Below, piece by piece: positions 50,455-59,359 of a stretch of 64,000 bases of DNA. Within the stretch, counting starts at the first letter, position 1; every line of letters starts with the position of its first letter. Made by a program: the position numbers and the translations under genes. This DNA is from an uncultured Gammaproteobacteria bacterium (lineage in GTDB: Bacteria > Pseudomonadota > Gammaproteobacteria > Nitrosococcales > Methylophagaceae): NCBI GenBank assembly GCA_905479985.1, contig CAJQOM010000006.1, positions 1 to 64,000 on the forward strand. Reading direction: 5' to 3'. The notes beneath the pieces were generated by a model, which was not told the DNA's origin, did no database searches, and saw nothing but the letters and a program-made list of their open reading frames with translations.

Positions 50455-51198
50455 TTAACGTAATGTTCTGCTGAATAAATTCAGTGCTAACTGATAGCCT
50501 AATTGTGCCGTTTGGCCATCATAACGCCCATCATCTTCTTCATCACGCATAAAGGCATGTTGGGCATTAAATTCATGCCAAGTAAAGGTAATATCCGTTG
50601 CATTGAGTTCAGTATAAACCTTAGCAAGCCCCGCTTTAGGCACATGGTTATCCTGCTTGCCCCAAATCATCAACAACTCGCCTCCAATATCATTTAGGCG
50701 TTCCATACTATGTTGGCCCGGCACATTAGGAATCACTTGAACATGTAAATCGGTTGCGTAAAAACACGCTGTCCCTTTCACTTCTGGCTGTAATGCAGCA
50801 CGAAAAGCCAAATGGCCACCAATACAAAACCCCATTGCACCAATATGGCCATTACACCAATCTTGTTGCTGAGAGTAGGCGATCAAAACGGCATTGTCAG
50901 AATCATACCCCTGCACATCTTTGGTATGTTTATCGGCGTTGCCTTTTTCACGGCCGGCATCGTCATAACCTAAAATAGTCCCAATAGGGTTAAGTTCGTG
51001 AAACACTTCAGGTACCAACACAACATAGCCATGGCTGGCTATCAGCTTCGCCGCGCGTTCAATGGGGCCAGTTTGTTGAAAAATCTCAGAATAAAACAAA
51101 ATAGTGGGGTACTGGCCTTCAGAAGCAGGGCGATGGATATAAGTACGCATCACACCCGTCGGTGTATTAAGATCAGCAATCTGGCTTTGAATTTTCAT
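50455..51198 (-). CDS. Dienelactone hydrolase-family protein
   Basis: 247 residues, alpha/beta hydrolase. The nucleophile is Cys in GFCIGGHLAF, followed by the Asp (KQDNHVP) and His (NAQHAFMRDE) of the triad, all in the DLH arrangement. True dienelactone hydrolase degrades chlorocatechols; no other catechol gene is near, so the physiological substrate is unknown. Confidence 0.88.
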   Translation of the reverse strand: MKIQSQIADLNTPTGVMRTYIHRPASEGQYPTILFYSEIFQQTGPIERAAKLIASHGYVVLVPEVFHELNPIGTILGYDDAGREKGNADKHTKDVQGYDSDNAVLIAYSQQQDWCNGHIGAMGFCIGGHLAFRAALQPEVKGTACFYATDLHVQVIPNVPGQHSMERLNDIGGELLMIWGKQDNHVPKAGLAKVYTELNATDITFTWHEFNAQHAFMRDEEDDGRYDGQTAQLGYQLALNLFSRTLR

Positions 51199-51265
51199 GT
51201 TGGCTCGTTTTGAAAGGGTAATAAAAGAGATTGTACAGCGCTAAAACACAGTGAGTCCCGCGTAT

Positions 51266-51502
51266 TTAATCACTGCCTTTTTCTAAAATAAAGATAAGTT
51301 TGTTATCAGACTCACTTGATTCAATCAGCTTATGACTAGATATTTCACAATAAACAGGAATATCGATAAAGGCACCGCGATCAGTTGCAATCACACGTAA
51401 CCGCTCTCCTTCGCTCATTGCGGCGAGTGCCTTTTTGGTTTTAAGCAAGGGAAGTGGGCAGTTCAAGCCTGAGGTATCGATTTCGGTATCAAAATTAGAC
51501 AT
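51266..51502 (-). CDS. TusA-family sulphur carrier
   Basis: 78 residues. The CPLPLLKTKKAL motif contains the sulphur-carrying Cys with the CPxP signature. TusA relays sulphur to MnmA for tRNA thiolation, and paralogues serve sulphur oxidation. The C-terminal HKLIESSESDNKLIFILEK is typical of the fold. mnmA is present at 10-11 kb but not linked, so the assigned partner is tentative. Confidence 0.88.
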   Translation of the reverse strand: MSNFDTEIDTSGLNCPLPLLKTKKALAAMSEGERLRVIATDRGAFIDIPVYCEISSHKLIESSESDNKLIFILEKGSD

Positions 51503-51603
51503 AGTGAAGAAAGTAAATCTGGAAAATAAAGGACTATTTTAAACGATATTTGGCTTTATGCTTAAAAGATCATTAAACACAGATAATATTAAAGAGGCTA
51601 ACA

Positions 51604-51635
51604 AGCAAAAAGCCCCATCAAAAGATAGGGCTTTA
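51604..51635 (-). terminator. Terminator after the DUF1326 gene
   Basis: Read on the minus strand, AAAGCCCTATC pairs with GATGGGGCTTT with one mismatch around TTTT, then a T-run. It lies 26 bases beyond the DUF1326 stop and resembles the hairpin at 25.1 kb. Confidence 0.85.
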
Positions 51636-51660
51636 TGCAATGTAATGTTTAGCTTATGGA

Positions 51661-52263
51661 CTACGCAGCGTAAGTAAACGGCGCTGATAAACCCACTTTT
51701 TCTGATTGATGCCAATCATAGCCATTATCTTTATAGATAGCAGCGACAGATTTACTAATAGTAACTGGCTCGCTAGGTGAAACAGCAAGAGGGTGATTAG
51801 AGACGACAACTTTACCGCCATCTTCGCCTTCAAGTTCTTGCATAGTGTTAGAACCAAACTCGCCCACTTTAAGGTAATGAGTTCGGCCTTCTTGAGTAAA
51901 CTCGATAGGCACCTGTTTAACACTCATGATTTCGCCAACTAAACCAGCGATAACGGCTAAATGACCACCGTGGTTACCACTCCAGAGTTCAACAACCGCA
52001 TTTTTTTGTTCTTCAGTAGCGCGATCATCAATATAAAGCGCTAACTTCCAGTTACCATCCGTTAATGAACCGGGTGAATGTAACCATGCAGATACTTTTA
52101 TATCATTGAGCTGAACACCATCTAAATGGCCTTCTTCGATATGCCAGCCGACGAACGCTTCACAAAAGCCCTCAGTAGGTGGTGCTAGAAAAATACAAGG
52201 GCAAACCAGGTCACAGTTGCAAGATTCAAAATATTGACCGGTGATTTTCCAATTGTCAGACAT
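51661..52263 (-). CDS. DUF1326 protein
   Basis: 200 residues, no signal peptide. The N-terminus contains a Cys cluster, YFESCNCDLVCPC, which could bind a metal. WKLALYIDDRAT and ELWSGNHGGHLAVIAG are family blocks. Function unknown. A DUF2182 membrane protein is divergently encoded 95 bases away; the two families are frequently neighbours, so a joint role is plausible. Confidence 0.82.
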   Translation of the reverse strand: MSDNWKITGQYFESCNCDLVCPCIFLAPPTEGFCEAFVGWHIEEGHLDGVQLNDIKVSAWLHSPGSLTDGNWKLALYIDDRATEEQKNAVVELWSGNHGGHLAVIAGLVGEIMSVKQVPIEFTQEGRTHYLKVGEFGSNTMQELEGEDGGKVVVSNHPLAVSPSEPVTISKSVAAIYKDNGYDWHQSEKVGLSAPFTYAA

Positions 52264-52357
52264 GTTAACCTCCGTTAGTTAGCGTAAAATAATAAAACTA
52301 TTATTTCTCAAACTTGATTGTATACCTATTAGACTAAACTATGCTAGATGATTATGT

Positions 52358-53179
52358 ATGTTAAACCAAAATAACTTAAAAACAGCCGCGCCTATTGTTT
52401 TAGGGCCACTATCCTTACGAGATAAAGTGATTATCTACGGCGGCGTGACACTGGTAAGTCTCATTGGCTGGGCCTATATGTTTTATATGGGATGGGCAAT
52501 GGAGAACATGCACCTAGTCGACATGTGGATGCCGCCAATGGGGGGTACACGACCATGGGATGCCTACGATTTTTGGATGTTATTTGTGATGTGGTCCGTC
52601 ATGATGGTCGCGATGATGACACCTTCAGTTGTGCCAATGGTGATGATGTATACCACCATTAACAAAGGAAAACAGAAAAAAGGTCTGCCATATTCTCCAA
52701 CCTTTATCTTTCTTACTGGCTATCTAGTTGCTTGGGCATTATTTAGTATCGTTGCCTCAGCTATTCAATACCCCCTACATGAACTTGGCATGCTTAATCC
52801 AATGATGAACAGCCGTAGCTATCTATTGAGCGGTAGTATTTTGGTGCTAGCAGGTATTTATCAATGGACACCACTTAAAGATGCCTGTTTAACGGAGTGT
52901 CGTAGTCCACTGAGCTTTTTAATGACCTCATGGAGAGATGGTCACGTTGGGGCCTTCAAACTAGGCGTGCATCATGGCTTATATTGTATCGGCTGCTGTT
53001 GGGCATTAATGGCTGTATTATTCGCTGTTGGCGTAATGAATATGCTATGGGTACTACTCATCACCGTTTTTGTATTGTTAGAGAAGATAGGGCCGGTGTC
53101 CTCAAAATATCTACGTGCCGCCACAGGGCTGATGCTGATCGTTTGGGGTGGTTACTGGTTATCGCTATATCCATGGTGA
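52358..53179 (+). CDS. DUF2182 membrane protein
   Basis: 273 residues with about six to seven helices, rich in Met and Trp near the membrane face (MFYMGWAMENMH, WSVMMVAMMTPSVVPMVMMY). HHGLYCIGCCWALM carries His and Cys residues that could bind metal. The Met pattern recalls copper-handling membrane proteins, but no metal is established. It is divergent from the DUF1326 gene. No good ribosome site is seen before the ATG. Confidence 0.85.
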   Translation: MLNQNNLKTAAPIVLGPLSLRDKVIIYGGVTLVSLIGWAYMFYMGWAMENMHLVDMWMPPMGGTRPWDAYDFWMLFVMWSVMMVAMMTPSVVPMVMMYTTINKGKQKKGLPYSPTFIFLTGYLVAWALFSIVASAIQYPLHELGMLNPMMNSRSYLLSGSILVLAGIYQWTPLKDACLTECRSPLSFLMTSWRDGHVGAFKLGVHHGLYCIGCCWALMAVLFAVGVMNMLWVLLITVFVLLEKIGPVSSKYLRAATGLMLIVWGGYWLSLYPW

Positions 53180-53230
53180 TTTTTTTGTTACTCTTGTTCA
53201 GATGAGAAAAGTAAGAAATTTATATTCGAA

Positions 53231-53821
53231 TTACTCTTCTTCGTTTTGAATTTTTTTGCGTAAACCTTCATGTACCTTGGCATATTCTTCGCCTTGGCCA
53301 AAATCAGCAAAATGTGCGTAACGACGATGCGGATCGAGGATTTTACGGGCATGCTTGATCGGGCACCAATATTGTTCTGTTCGCGCAGCAACTTCTCTGG
53401 CATAGGAAAAAACACCGCCACAATAACCACAGTAAATACAATTTATTTTTTCAATAGAATTCAAATACGACAAGCTATGTCTATCGAGAATAATATATCG
53501 AGATCGTTGGACTTTGGGCATTCGGTAGAGGGGAAAACAGATGGCTTGATATAAGGTAACCCATATGTCGAGTATAGCGACAGGAAAAATAACGCTATAA
53601 ATAAAAGGGGCTGTAATAATATTCCGTGGCTGACTTTGTAGAATAAAACTAAAAACCCCAGTTTTCAGCCGTTGCTGCGTTTTACGAATGTTTTTTTCAA
53701 ATAGTATTTTCGTGCCTTCAACTCGATAGTTAAACTCGGCTTGTTGCTCCTGAATGAGTTTATATAATTCGTCTTCCAATTGACTTATCTCTGACAAAAT
53801 CTGTCTTATTTTCTCATTCAT
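53231..53821 (-). CDS. Conserved hypothetical with central membrane segment and zinc-type motif
   Basis: 196 residues. The N-terminal third is a coiled coil (ISQLEDELYKLIQEQQ). A hydrophobic stretch (about 75-98) suggests one or two membrane passes. The C-terminal part has CIYCGYCGGVF and, 20 residues later, EQYWCPIKHARKI, a likely four-Cys zinc site. I recall this C-terminal block from unannotated proteobacterial proteins but know no function. It is convergent with the DUF2182 gene. Confidence 0.6.
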   Translation of the reverse strand: MNEKIRQILSEISQLEDELYKLIQEQQAEFNYRVEGTKILFEKNIRKTQQRLKTGVFSFILQSQPRNIITAPFIYSVIFPVAILDIWVTLYQAICFPLYRMPKVQRSRYIILDRHSLSYLNSIEKINCIYCGYCGGVFSYAREVAARTEQYWCPIKHARKILDPHRRYAHFADFGQGEEYAKVHEGLRKKIQNEEE

Positions 53822-53957
53822 AACTTATCTCATTTTACTTTGTGAATTTAGGTTGTTGGAGCCATATTAACCTGTGGCCAGTTCAGTATCCATTTGTTTT
53901 TATTTGATAAGAAAGTAATAATTAAAGCTATGGCTCGATAATTAAACTTATATTTCT

Positions 53958-54671
53958 ATGGTAAAAGAAACAAACTCGCAAAGAACAACATCAGAAATCA
54001 GCGGCTCGTTGGTAGATCGTATCGATGGATGGATAAGTTTAGTATTAAAAATAATGTTGATTATCGGTGCTGTGCTTGAGGCATTGCAGGGAAATTGGCT
54101 CAATTCTATTATCACCATAGGTATCGTCATATTGGCCTTTACCCCTCTCATGATGGGGTATCAATTCAACGTTCGTATCCCATCTGAGTTTGAGTTACTG
54201 GCAGTTTTATTTATCTACGCTTCACTGGTCTTGGGCGATATCTATGGCTTTTATACTAAATATTGGTGGTGGGATATTTTGTTACATGCGAGTTCAGGTC
54301 TGATCTTAGGTATTTTAGGTTTTTTACTCGTCCACGTACTCAATGAGCATGAGAATCTCAAAATGCATATGAAACCTTCGTTCGTCAGCTTGTTTGCCTT
54401 TATGTTTGCAGTGGGTATGGGTACGTTGTGGGAAGTTGTTGAATTTGCAATGGATCAATTTTTTGGCATGAATACACAAGGTGGGAGTTTGGTCGATACA
54501 ATGGGGGACTTAGTGGTTGACTGTATAGGCGCATTGATTATATCTGTCTATGGTTATCGTTACCTTCTTAGTCCACATACCGACTCTTTTCTCAAGCGTT
54601 GGATACAACACTTTATTCTCCTTAATCGACATTTTTTTTCCCGTAGAAAACATAAAAAGACCAAATATTAG
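53958..54671 (+). CDS. YjdF/DUF2238-like membrane protein
   Basis: 237 residues with about six helices. FELLAVLFIYASLVLGDIYGFY, YWWWDILLHASSGLILG and GTLWEVVEFAMDQFFG match the DUF2238 family, with buried His and Asp/Glu that could form a polar site. Function unknown. The start is an ATG in AT-rich DNA, divergent from the preceding hypothetical gene across 136 bases. Confidence 0.75.
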   Translation: MVKETNSQRTTSEISGSLVDRIDGWISLVLKIMLIIGAVLEALQGNWLNSIITIGIVILAFTPLMMGYQFNVRIPSEFELLAVLFIYASLVLGDIYGFYTKYWWWDILLHASSGLILGILGFLLVHVLNEHENLKMHMKPSFVSLFAFMFAVGMGTLWEVVEFAMDQFFGMNTQGGSLVDTMGDLVVDCIGALIISVYGYRYLLSPHTDSFLKRWIQHFILLNRHFFSRRKHKKTKY

Positions 54672-54727
54672 TTTTGTTGATACGGCGTTAGAGCAATTAT
54701 GAGGATGGATATTTCGTTTACAATTGT

Positions 54728-55075
54728 TTATTTTTTTGTTCTAGCATGAAGTGCTTTTGAGTAAGATCGGTTAGCCCATTCATTCATCGCATCATGCTCC
54801 TCTAGTATTTCTTCCGGTGCCTGAAAATAGGGCAAACTGACAGCCTTATTTTTCTTTTGATAAGTAAAAGTTTCTAAGCCTTTATTTTTGAAGAGGTGTT
54901 CAGTGTTTTTATTGGTCTTCAAGTAGAGCGTGTTATCGGTAATGAGGCCAAACATTAACCCGTCAAGAAAAAGGCCATAAACACCAAGCATGAATTTACG
55001 TTGAACAGGCCCAATAGGTTGCATCATCTCCCCAACATACAAAGCAAATTCCTTTTCTGTTTGATTGCTTGTCAT
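54728..55075 (-). CDS. TfoX/Sxy N-terminal-domain protein
   Basis: 115 residues, only the N-terminal TfoX domain: VQRKFMLGVYGLFLDGLMFGLITDNTLYLK. Full TfoX also has a helical C-terminal domain, missing here, and drives competence genes with CRP. Single-domain versions are common and mostly uncharacterised. The adjacent truncated nuclease gene ends 15 bases upstream on the same strand. Confidence 0.85.
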   Translation of the reverse strand: MTSNQTEKEFALYVGEMMQPIGPVQRKFMLGVYGLFLDGLMFGLITDNTLYLKTNKNTEHLFKNKGLETFTYQKKNKAVSLPYFQAPEEILEEHDAMNEWANRSYSKALHARTKK

Positions 55076-55089
55076 GTCTACATTGCGTA

Positions 55090-55542
55090 TTACAACACTG
55101 TCTTTAAGAATCGCTTTCTACCGATGGTCTTGGTGATAATGTCTTTATTGATATCGAAACCACGAGCAGGGGAGTATTCACGTCCGTAAAAAATAATCTG
55201 CAAGTGCAGTTTATTCCAATATTTCTTAGCAAATAACCGTTTGGCATCCTTCTCTGTTTGTTCAACATTCTTGCCGTTAGTCAGCCCCCAACGCCACATC
55301 AAGCGGTGAATATGAGTGTCGACAGGGAAAGTAGGGATGCCAAAAGCCTGTGACATGACGACAGAGGCGGTTTTATGGCCGACGCCAGACAATGCTTCCA
55401 ACTCCTCAAAGGTCTTTGGCACAACACCTTGATGTTTATCGACTAGCAATTCAGCTGCAGTTTTCAGATTCTTGGCTTTCGTTGTTGATAAACCGATTTC
55501 CCGTATCAAGTGCTTGATTTCAGGCTGCTCTAGTTTAGCCAT
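55090..55542 (-). pseudogene. nth: Endonuclease III-like, 5'-truncated, no Fe-S cluster
   Basis: 150 residues aligning to endonuclease III from about residue 65 on. The helix-hairpin-helix LSGVGHKTASVV, with the catalytic Lys, and FPVDTHIHRL, with the catalytic Asp, are intact. The N-terminal helices are missing: in-frame sequence upstream (L-G-I-L-G-S-S-T-S-F-E before the first Met) runs into a TAG without resembling the family. The C-terminus GREYSPARGF lacks all four cluster cysteines, as in the cluster-free variant I recall from Bacteroidetes. Probably an acquired, decayed copy. Confidence 0.7.
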
Positions 55543-55723
55543 CTCAAACGATGTACTTGACCCAAGTATTCCTAGGCATAAATATTCATTCTTCCCAGTT
55601 AACTACGCTATCTTGTTATGTGAGGAACATAGAACGTTAACGAATAACGTGAACTTTCAAAACAACCTGCTTAATGCATTATTGATACGAGATTAATGAA
55701 GCTGATTGAAAGCAAAGCGACTT

Positions 55724-55855
55724 TTAACTTTTAGACTCTAATTTAGCCCTGTCGGCCTTTGAGACGTACTTTTCTTTCTTACTATTCTGTAGCCGCTTGT
55801 CAGGATTTTTAGATTTTTGTTTTATCCGTTCAATTAACTTCTTTTTACGGTTCAT
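55724..55855 (-). CDS. Small basic DUF2986-like protein
   Basis: 43 residues starting MNRKKKLIERIKQK and ending YVSKADRAKLESKS, the pattern of DUF2986. The frame is open to 55939, but family members start at MNRRKK, so the ATG at 55855 is used. Function unknown; its charge suggests RNA or ribosome contact. Confidence 0.65.
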   Translation of the reverse strand: MNRKKKLIERIKQKSKNPDKRLQNSKKEKYVSKADRAKLESKS

Positions 55856-56120
55856 AAGATCTTTTTTCGTTGAGTGGATACCTAGACTAAAGTTTATACC
55901 ATATAAGCTCAACGCGCTTTTTGTTTCTGGACTTTTCAAGAGCTTCGGCCGAGCGTTTAAATTCAGGTGGTCTTTTCGAGGTCAATGGCCGCTGTAGGCT
56001 GAGAAGTAAATAGAGAAAGTACAACAGGTATTAAGGTCTTTTCTCAGAGTGGTTTCGGTTAAGGGAACGGTGAGAGGAGAGTATAAATTCCCTACAGAAA
56101 AATGACACAATGGGTTTAGG

Positions 56121-57539
56121 CTAAAGTGTCTCTGCAGATGATATTGCTACGGGAAGTGTCAAGGCTATCGTATAACCCTGGCTAGGATCTGAAATAATAT
56201 TCAAGTCTGCAGAGAGTTGTTCAGCACGCCATTTCATATTATTTAGACCATGGCCATTTTTAGTCTTATCTTGCTCTGGTGTACGGCCATTATCTTTTAT
56301 TGTGATCGTGACTAATCCGTCTTCATATAGACCTTGAAGTATGATTTCAGAGGCATTCGAATGTTTCATGATATTGGTAAAAGCCTCCTGTAATATCCTG
56401 AGAATATGTAGGCTTTGCTGGGGATCAATGGTGACTTGCTCAGGCAGTGTTAAGACATTCCAATGTAATTCAATATCCATTTTCTCAAGCTTAGTACCGA
56501 TTAGGTATTTAAAATCTGCTAATAATGCATTCAAGGTATTGGCATGGACATTCAATGAATTAATAATCAACCTAAAGTCATCCAGACACGCTTTCAAGAT
56601 AGCGGCAATATTATTTTTTGTTTCATTATCGGGTTCAAGTTCGAGTAAGGCTAAAGTAGCCACCAATTGTCCACCGATGCCATCGTGCATATCACGCATA
56701 ATCCGGGTACGTTCGTCAGCAATGGCTTTTGATTTTCCAAGATTCACAGCTTCTTGTTTTGTGCGTTCTAACTCATCATTCTTATCTGCCAATGCTTGCA
56801 TAGTGGTTTGTATAGATTGCGTTGCCAAATCAATTTTCGACTGTAAATCTTTCTCATTGAGTGCCAAAGCATTAATCATGTCATTAAACGTTTTTTGAAG
56901 TTCAAGTAATTCCCCCGTGCCATTTTCTTCACAACGGGTGTTGTAATGCCCTTGCTGAACCTGATTAGCAGAATCGACCAAAGCATTGAGAGACAGACTG
57001 AGTTTTTTACTGAAAAGGTGGCTCAAAATGAGTCCGATTAACAGTGATAGAAGCGACACCAAGACAATGAGTACTAAACCGTCCTGTTGCTTTACCGTGA
57101 TGGCTTCTCTTGAAAGGTTTATGTGAATAGAACCCACCGGCTCAGGACTTTCGAGTGATGGGCTGGCGTCAAAATCGCTTAGTTCAATATTAGAGCTCGT
57201 CACTAAACGATAAAATGGTTCGTGTTCAGGGTGTTGGCCTATGGCACCTCTTTCGACTAAAGTTTGGTTGGTGATATCAGCAAAGCGTATGGACTCGACA
57301 CCTTTGATTTTAATCATTAAGTCAGCGAGCGACTCAAGCTTAGGGATGTTGCCGGTATAAAGATAAAAATCTGACATTAAGGCAGCTTGCTCAGTCACAA
57401 GTTGTCCTTGTTCTTTTAGCTGTTCTTCGAGACTGGCTTTAGATTGATAGATAGAAAATGCTGCAATGATGAGCACTAATAAAAGCAAGGGCAAGATAGT
57501 GAGCAACACTAACTGCATTTTTATTTTAGAACCAAGCAT
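56121..57539 (-). CDS. NarL-type sensor histidine kinase
   Basis: 472 residues. Two membrane helices (about 8-30 and 155-175) flank a periplasmic sensor. HAMP (about 175-230) and a coiled coil follow, then HisKA_3 with the phospho-acceptor H285 in MRDMHDGIGGQL. The ATPase domain has EAFTNIMKHSNAS (N box) and NGHGLNNMKWRAE (G box). The start overlaps the stop of the binding-protein gene by one base, so the two are coupled. The likely partner is the regulator at 58.6-59.2 kb. Signal unknown. Confidence 0.9.
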   Translation of the reverse strand: MLGSKIKMQLVLLTILPLLLLVLIIAAFSIYQSKASLEEQLKEQGQLVTEQAALMSDFYLYTGNIPKLESLADLMIKIKGVESIRFADITNQTLVERGAIGQHPEHEPFYRLVTSSNIELSDFDASPSLESPEPVGSIHINLSREAITVKQQDGLVLIVLVSLLSLLIGLILSHLFSKKLSLSLNALVDSANQVQQGHYNTRCEENGTGELLELQKTFNDMINALALNEKDLQSKIDLATQSIQTTMQALADKNDELERTKQEAVNLGKSKAIADERTRIMRDMHDGIGGQLVATLALLELEPDNETKNNIAAILKACLDDFRLIINSLNVHANTLNALLADFKYLIGTKLEKMDIELHWNVLTLPEQVTIDPQQSLHILRILQEAFTNIMKHSNASEIILQGLYEDGLVTITIKDNGRTPEQDKTKNGHGLNNMKWRAEQLSADLNIISDPSQGYTIALTLPVAISSAETL

Positions 57540-58432
57540 TAATTAACTTTCCCTTGAGCATTTAGGCTTTCTGCAGCAGATCGATAAACACGCGCGATGC
57601 TCGGGTTTATTTTTATCGTTGCGTCAGGATAGATAATGGCAAAACTATTTGGTGCTGTTTGGTTAAGCCAAGCATTGATCGATTGAGCTGTGCTAATAGC
57701 CACATCATCAAGTGATGAATAGACGGACGCTAAAGCGCCAGCTTTTAAAAACGATTCTGAGTAACCGACCACGGGGACTTTATAATTAAAGGCCTGTTGT
57801 AATAACCATTTGGCATTTTTGCCCGTCCAGATCTCATTGTCTTGGATTGCGATAAGCGCCGCCGCATCGAATAAGTCAGGCTCGAGTACTTTGGCAGCCA
57901 AAGTCCCCTTAGGGACGATAACGATCTTGAGTTGCCCATGAGTTAAAGGCGCAATGGATTCTAATTCAGATAACAGTGCTTGATTCTGTTCTGATACGGC
58001 AACCAAAAGTGCCTTTTTATACCCTGTTCCTGCAAGCGGATCACTATATGTTAGAAGGCGTTGTGCCGGTTGATTCAGGCTAATAACAGACATGTTGTCA
58101 TGCGGGCGATTAGCATCAATATAAGCGTTGGTCTGTTTATCCGTGAACCCGATTACAGTAGGGTTAGGGAGGCGGAGGTTGATCAAGTCCTTAGCGGCTT
58201 TATTTCCGATGGCAACTAATAAGTCCTCTGACGCAATATCTGCTTTTGAAAACTGGTGGGTTAACGTTGTTTTATAGTGTGTCGCTGTGTCAGGTTTTAT
58301 CAGCTGTGACTGAATGTCATATACAGCTTGCCCAACAACGCGAGACTCACTGGATAAGATAAAGTGGATAGTCTTAGCCTGCACCGTGCCAGATGAGGTC
58401 AAGAACAATAGCAGGAGTAGGAAGTAACGCAT
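57539..58432 (-). CDS. ABC-type periplasmic binding protein (PF04392-like)
   Basis: 297 residues with a signal peptide (cleavage near VQA) and the two-lobed periplasmic-binding fold: VAIGNKAAKDLI, PTVIGFT, PVVGYSESFLKAGALASVYS. This resembles the ABC_sub_bind family, but no permease or ATPase gene is near. With the kinase directly downstream, a sensory role (delivering ligand state to the kinase) is likelier than uptake. The partner is inferred from position only. Confidence 0.78.
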   Translation of the reverse strand: MRYFLLLLLFLTSSGTVQAKTIHFILSSESRVVGQAVYDIQSQLIKPDTATHYKTTLTHQFSKADIASEDLLVAIGNKAAKDLINLRLPNPTVIGFTDKQTNAYIDANRPHDNMSVISLNQPAQRLLTYSDPLAGTGYKKALLVAVSEQNQALLSELESIAPLTHGQLKIVIVPKGTLAAKVLEPDLFDAAALIAIQDNEIWTGKNAKWLLQQAFNYKVPVVGYSESFLKAGALASVYSSLDDVAISTAQSINAWLNQTAPNSFAIIYPDATIKINPSIARVYRSAAESLNAQGKVN

Positions 58433-58588
58433 TATCTTGTGAAGAGGCTACTTAGCTAGGAGGAGCGCAAGGGAGCAAAAAAGCGATCCATGCCAAAAGC
58501 TAAGGTTCATCAATTCACTCATAGCAAAGTGGCTGAGTGAGCCAGTGAAGTAATGAAGCTGAATATAATTCCCTTATCGCCATAACCA

Positions 58589-59245
58589 TTAAATAATCCC
58601 TTGTATTGCTGCTTCATTAACAGCCTGCATCCTATTATTGACTGCGAGTTTCTTGTAAATATTAGACACGTATTCTTTAATCGTGTGGAAAGACAAATCC
58701 AACATCTTAGCGATTTCTTTTGTACTGTATCCTTTGCTTACCAAAATAAGCACTTCATGTTCACGTTTACTTAAAATACCGGCTTTAGGCACGTTTGTGT
58801 CTGCCTTTGGCTTGGTAAATGAGTAATTCAATTCGGTTAATAAATGCCTTGCAATACTTGGGCTCATAGGCGAGCCGCCATTGACCATTTGAGTGATAGC
58901 ATCATTTATTTCAATGAAATCATCGTCTTTAAGTAAGTAGCCAGTTGCGCCAGCTTTAAGTGCTTCAATAACATGCACACCATCACCAAAAATAGAAATG
59001 ACAATAGCGAGCTGATGACTGTCATTCGGCAAGTCCAGCATTTTAATAAGGTCAAGGCCATTGCCATCCGGTAGATCGAGGTCGGTGAGTAAAATATCTG
59101 GCTGGGCAGTTTGGATGACATCGACAGCGTGTTGATAGCTACCAACAGAGGCAATAATGCTAAACCGGTTTTCTTGCGTTATAGCGCGTTCGATACGCGC
59201 CCGAGTGACATCGTTATCCTCTACAATTAACAGTGTTGGTTTCAT
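58589..59245 (-). CDS. NarL/FixJ-family response regulator
   Basis: 218 residues: receiver domain (1-120) with acidic pocket E9/D10 and phospho-acceptor D55 in LLTDLDLPDG, then a LuxR-type helix-turn-helix (about 152-215; LSKREHEVLILVSKGYSTKEI). A DNA-binding activator in this family normally binds inverted repeats. It is separated by 156 bases from the binding-protein gene and by 114 from the unknown gene upstream, so it may have its own promoter. Confidence 0.93.
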   Translation of the reverse strand: MKPTLLIVEDNDVTRARIERAITQENRFSIIASVGSYQHAVDVIQTAQPDILLTDLDLPDGNGLDLIKMLDLPNDSHQLAIVISIFGDGVHVIEALKAGATGYLLKDDDFIEINDAITQMVNGGSPMSPSIARHLLTELNYSFTKPKADTNVPKAGILSKREHEVLILVSKGYSTKEIAKMLDLSFHTIKEYVSNIYKKLAVNNRMQAVNEAAIQGII

Positions 59246-59359
59246 GTCCAGTCTCTCGTAATTAGCCTATTTATAATCCACCTGAATTATAGCTTAGGGT
59301 TAAAGCATCTCACAGTGTAACAAGCTTGTTACGAGCATATTTCACGAGTTGACGATGGT

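Noticed and set aside
55543-55720. IS remnant upstream of the truncated nth
   Set aside because: No terminal repeat, target duplication or transposase fragment could be identified.
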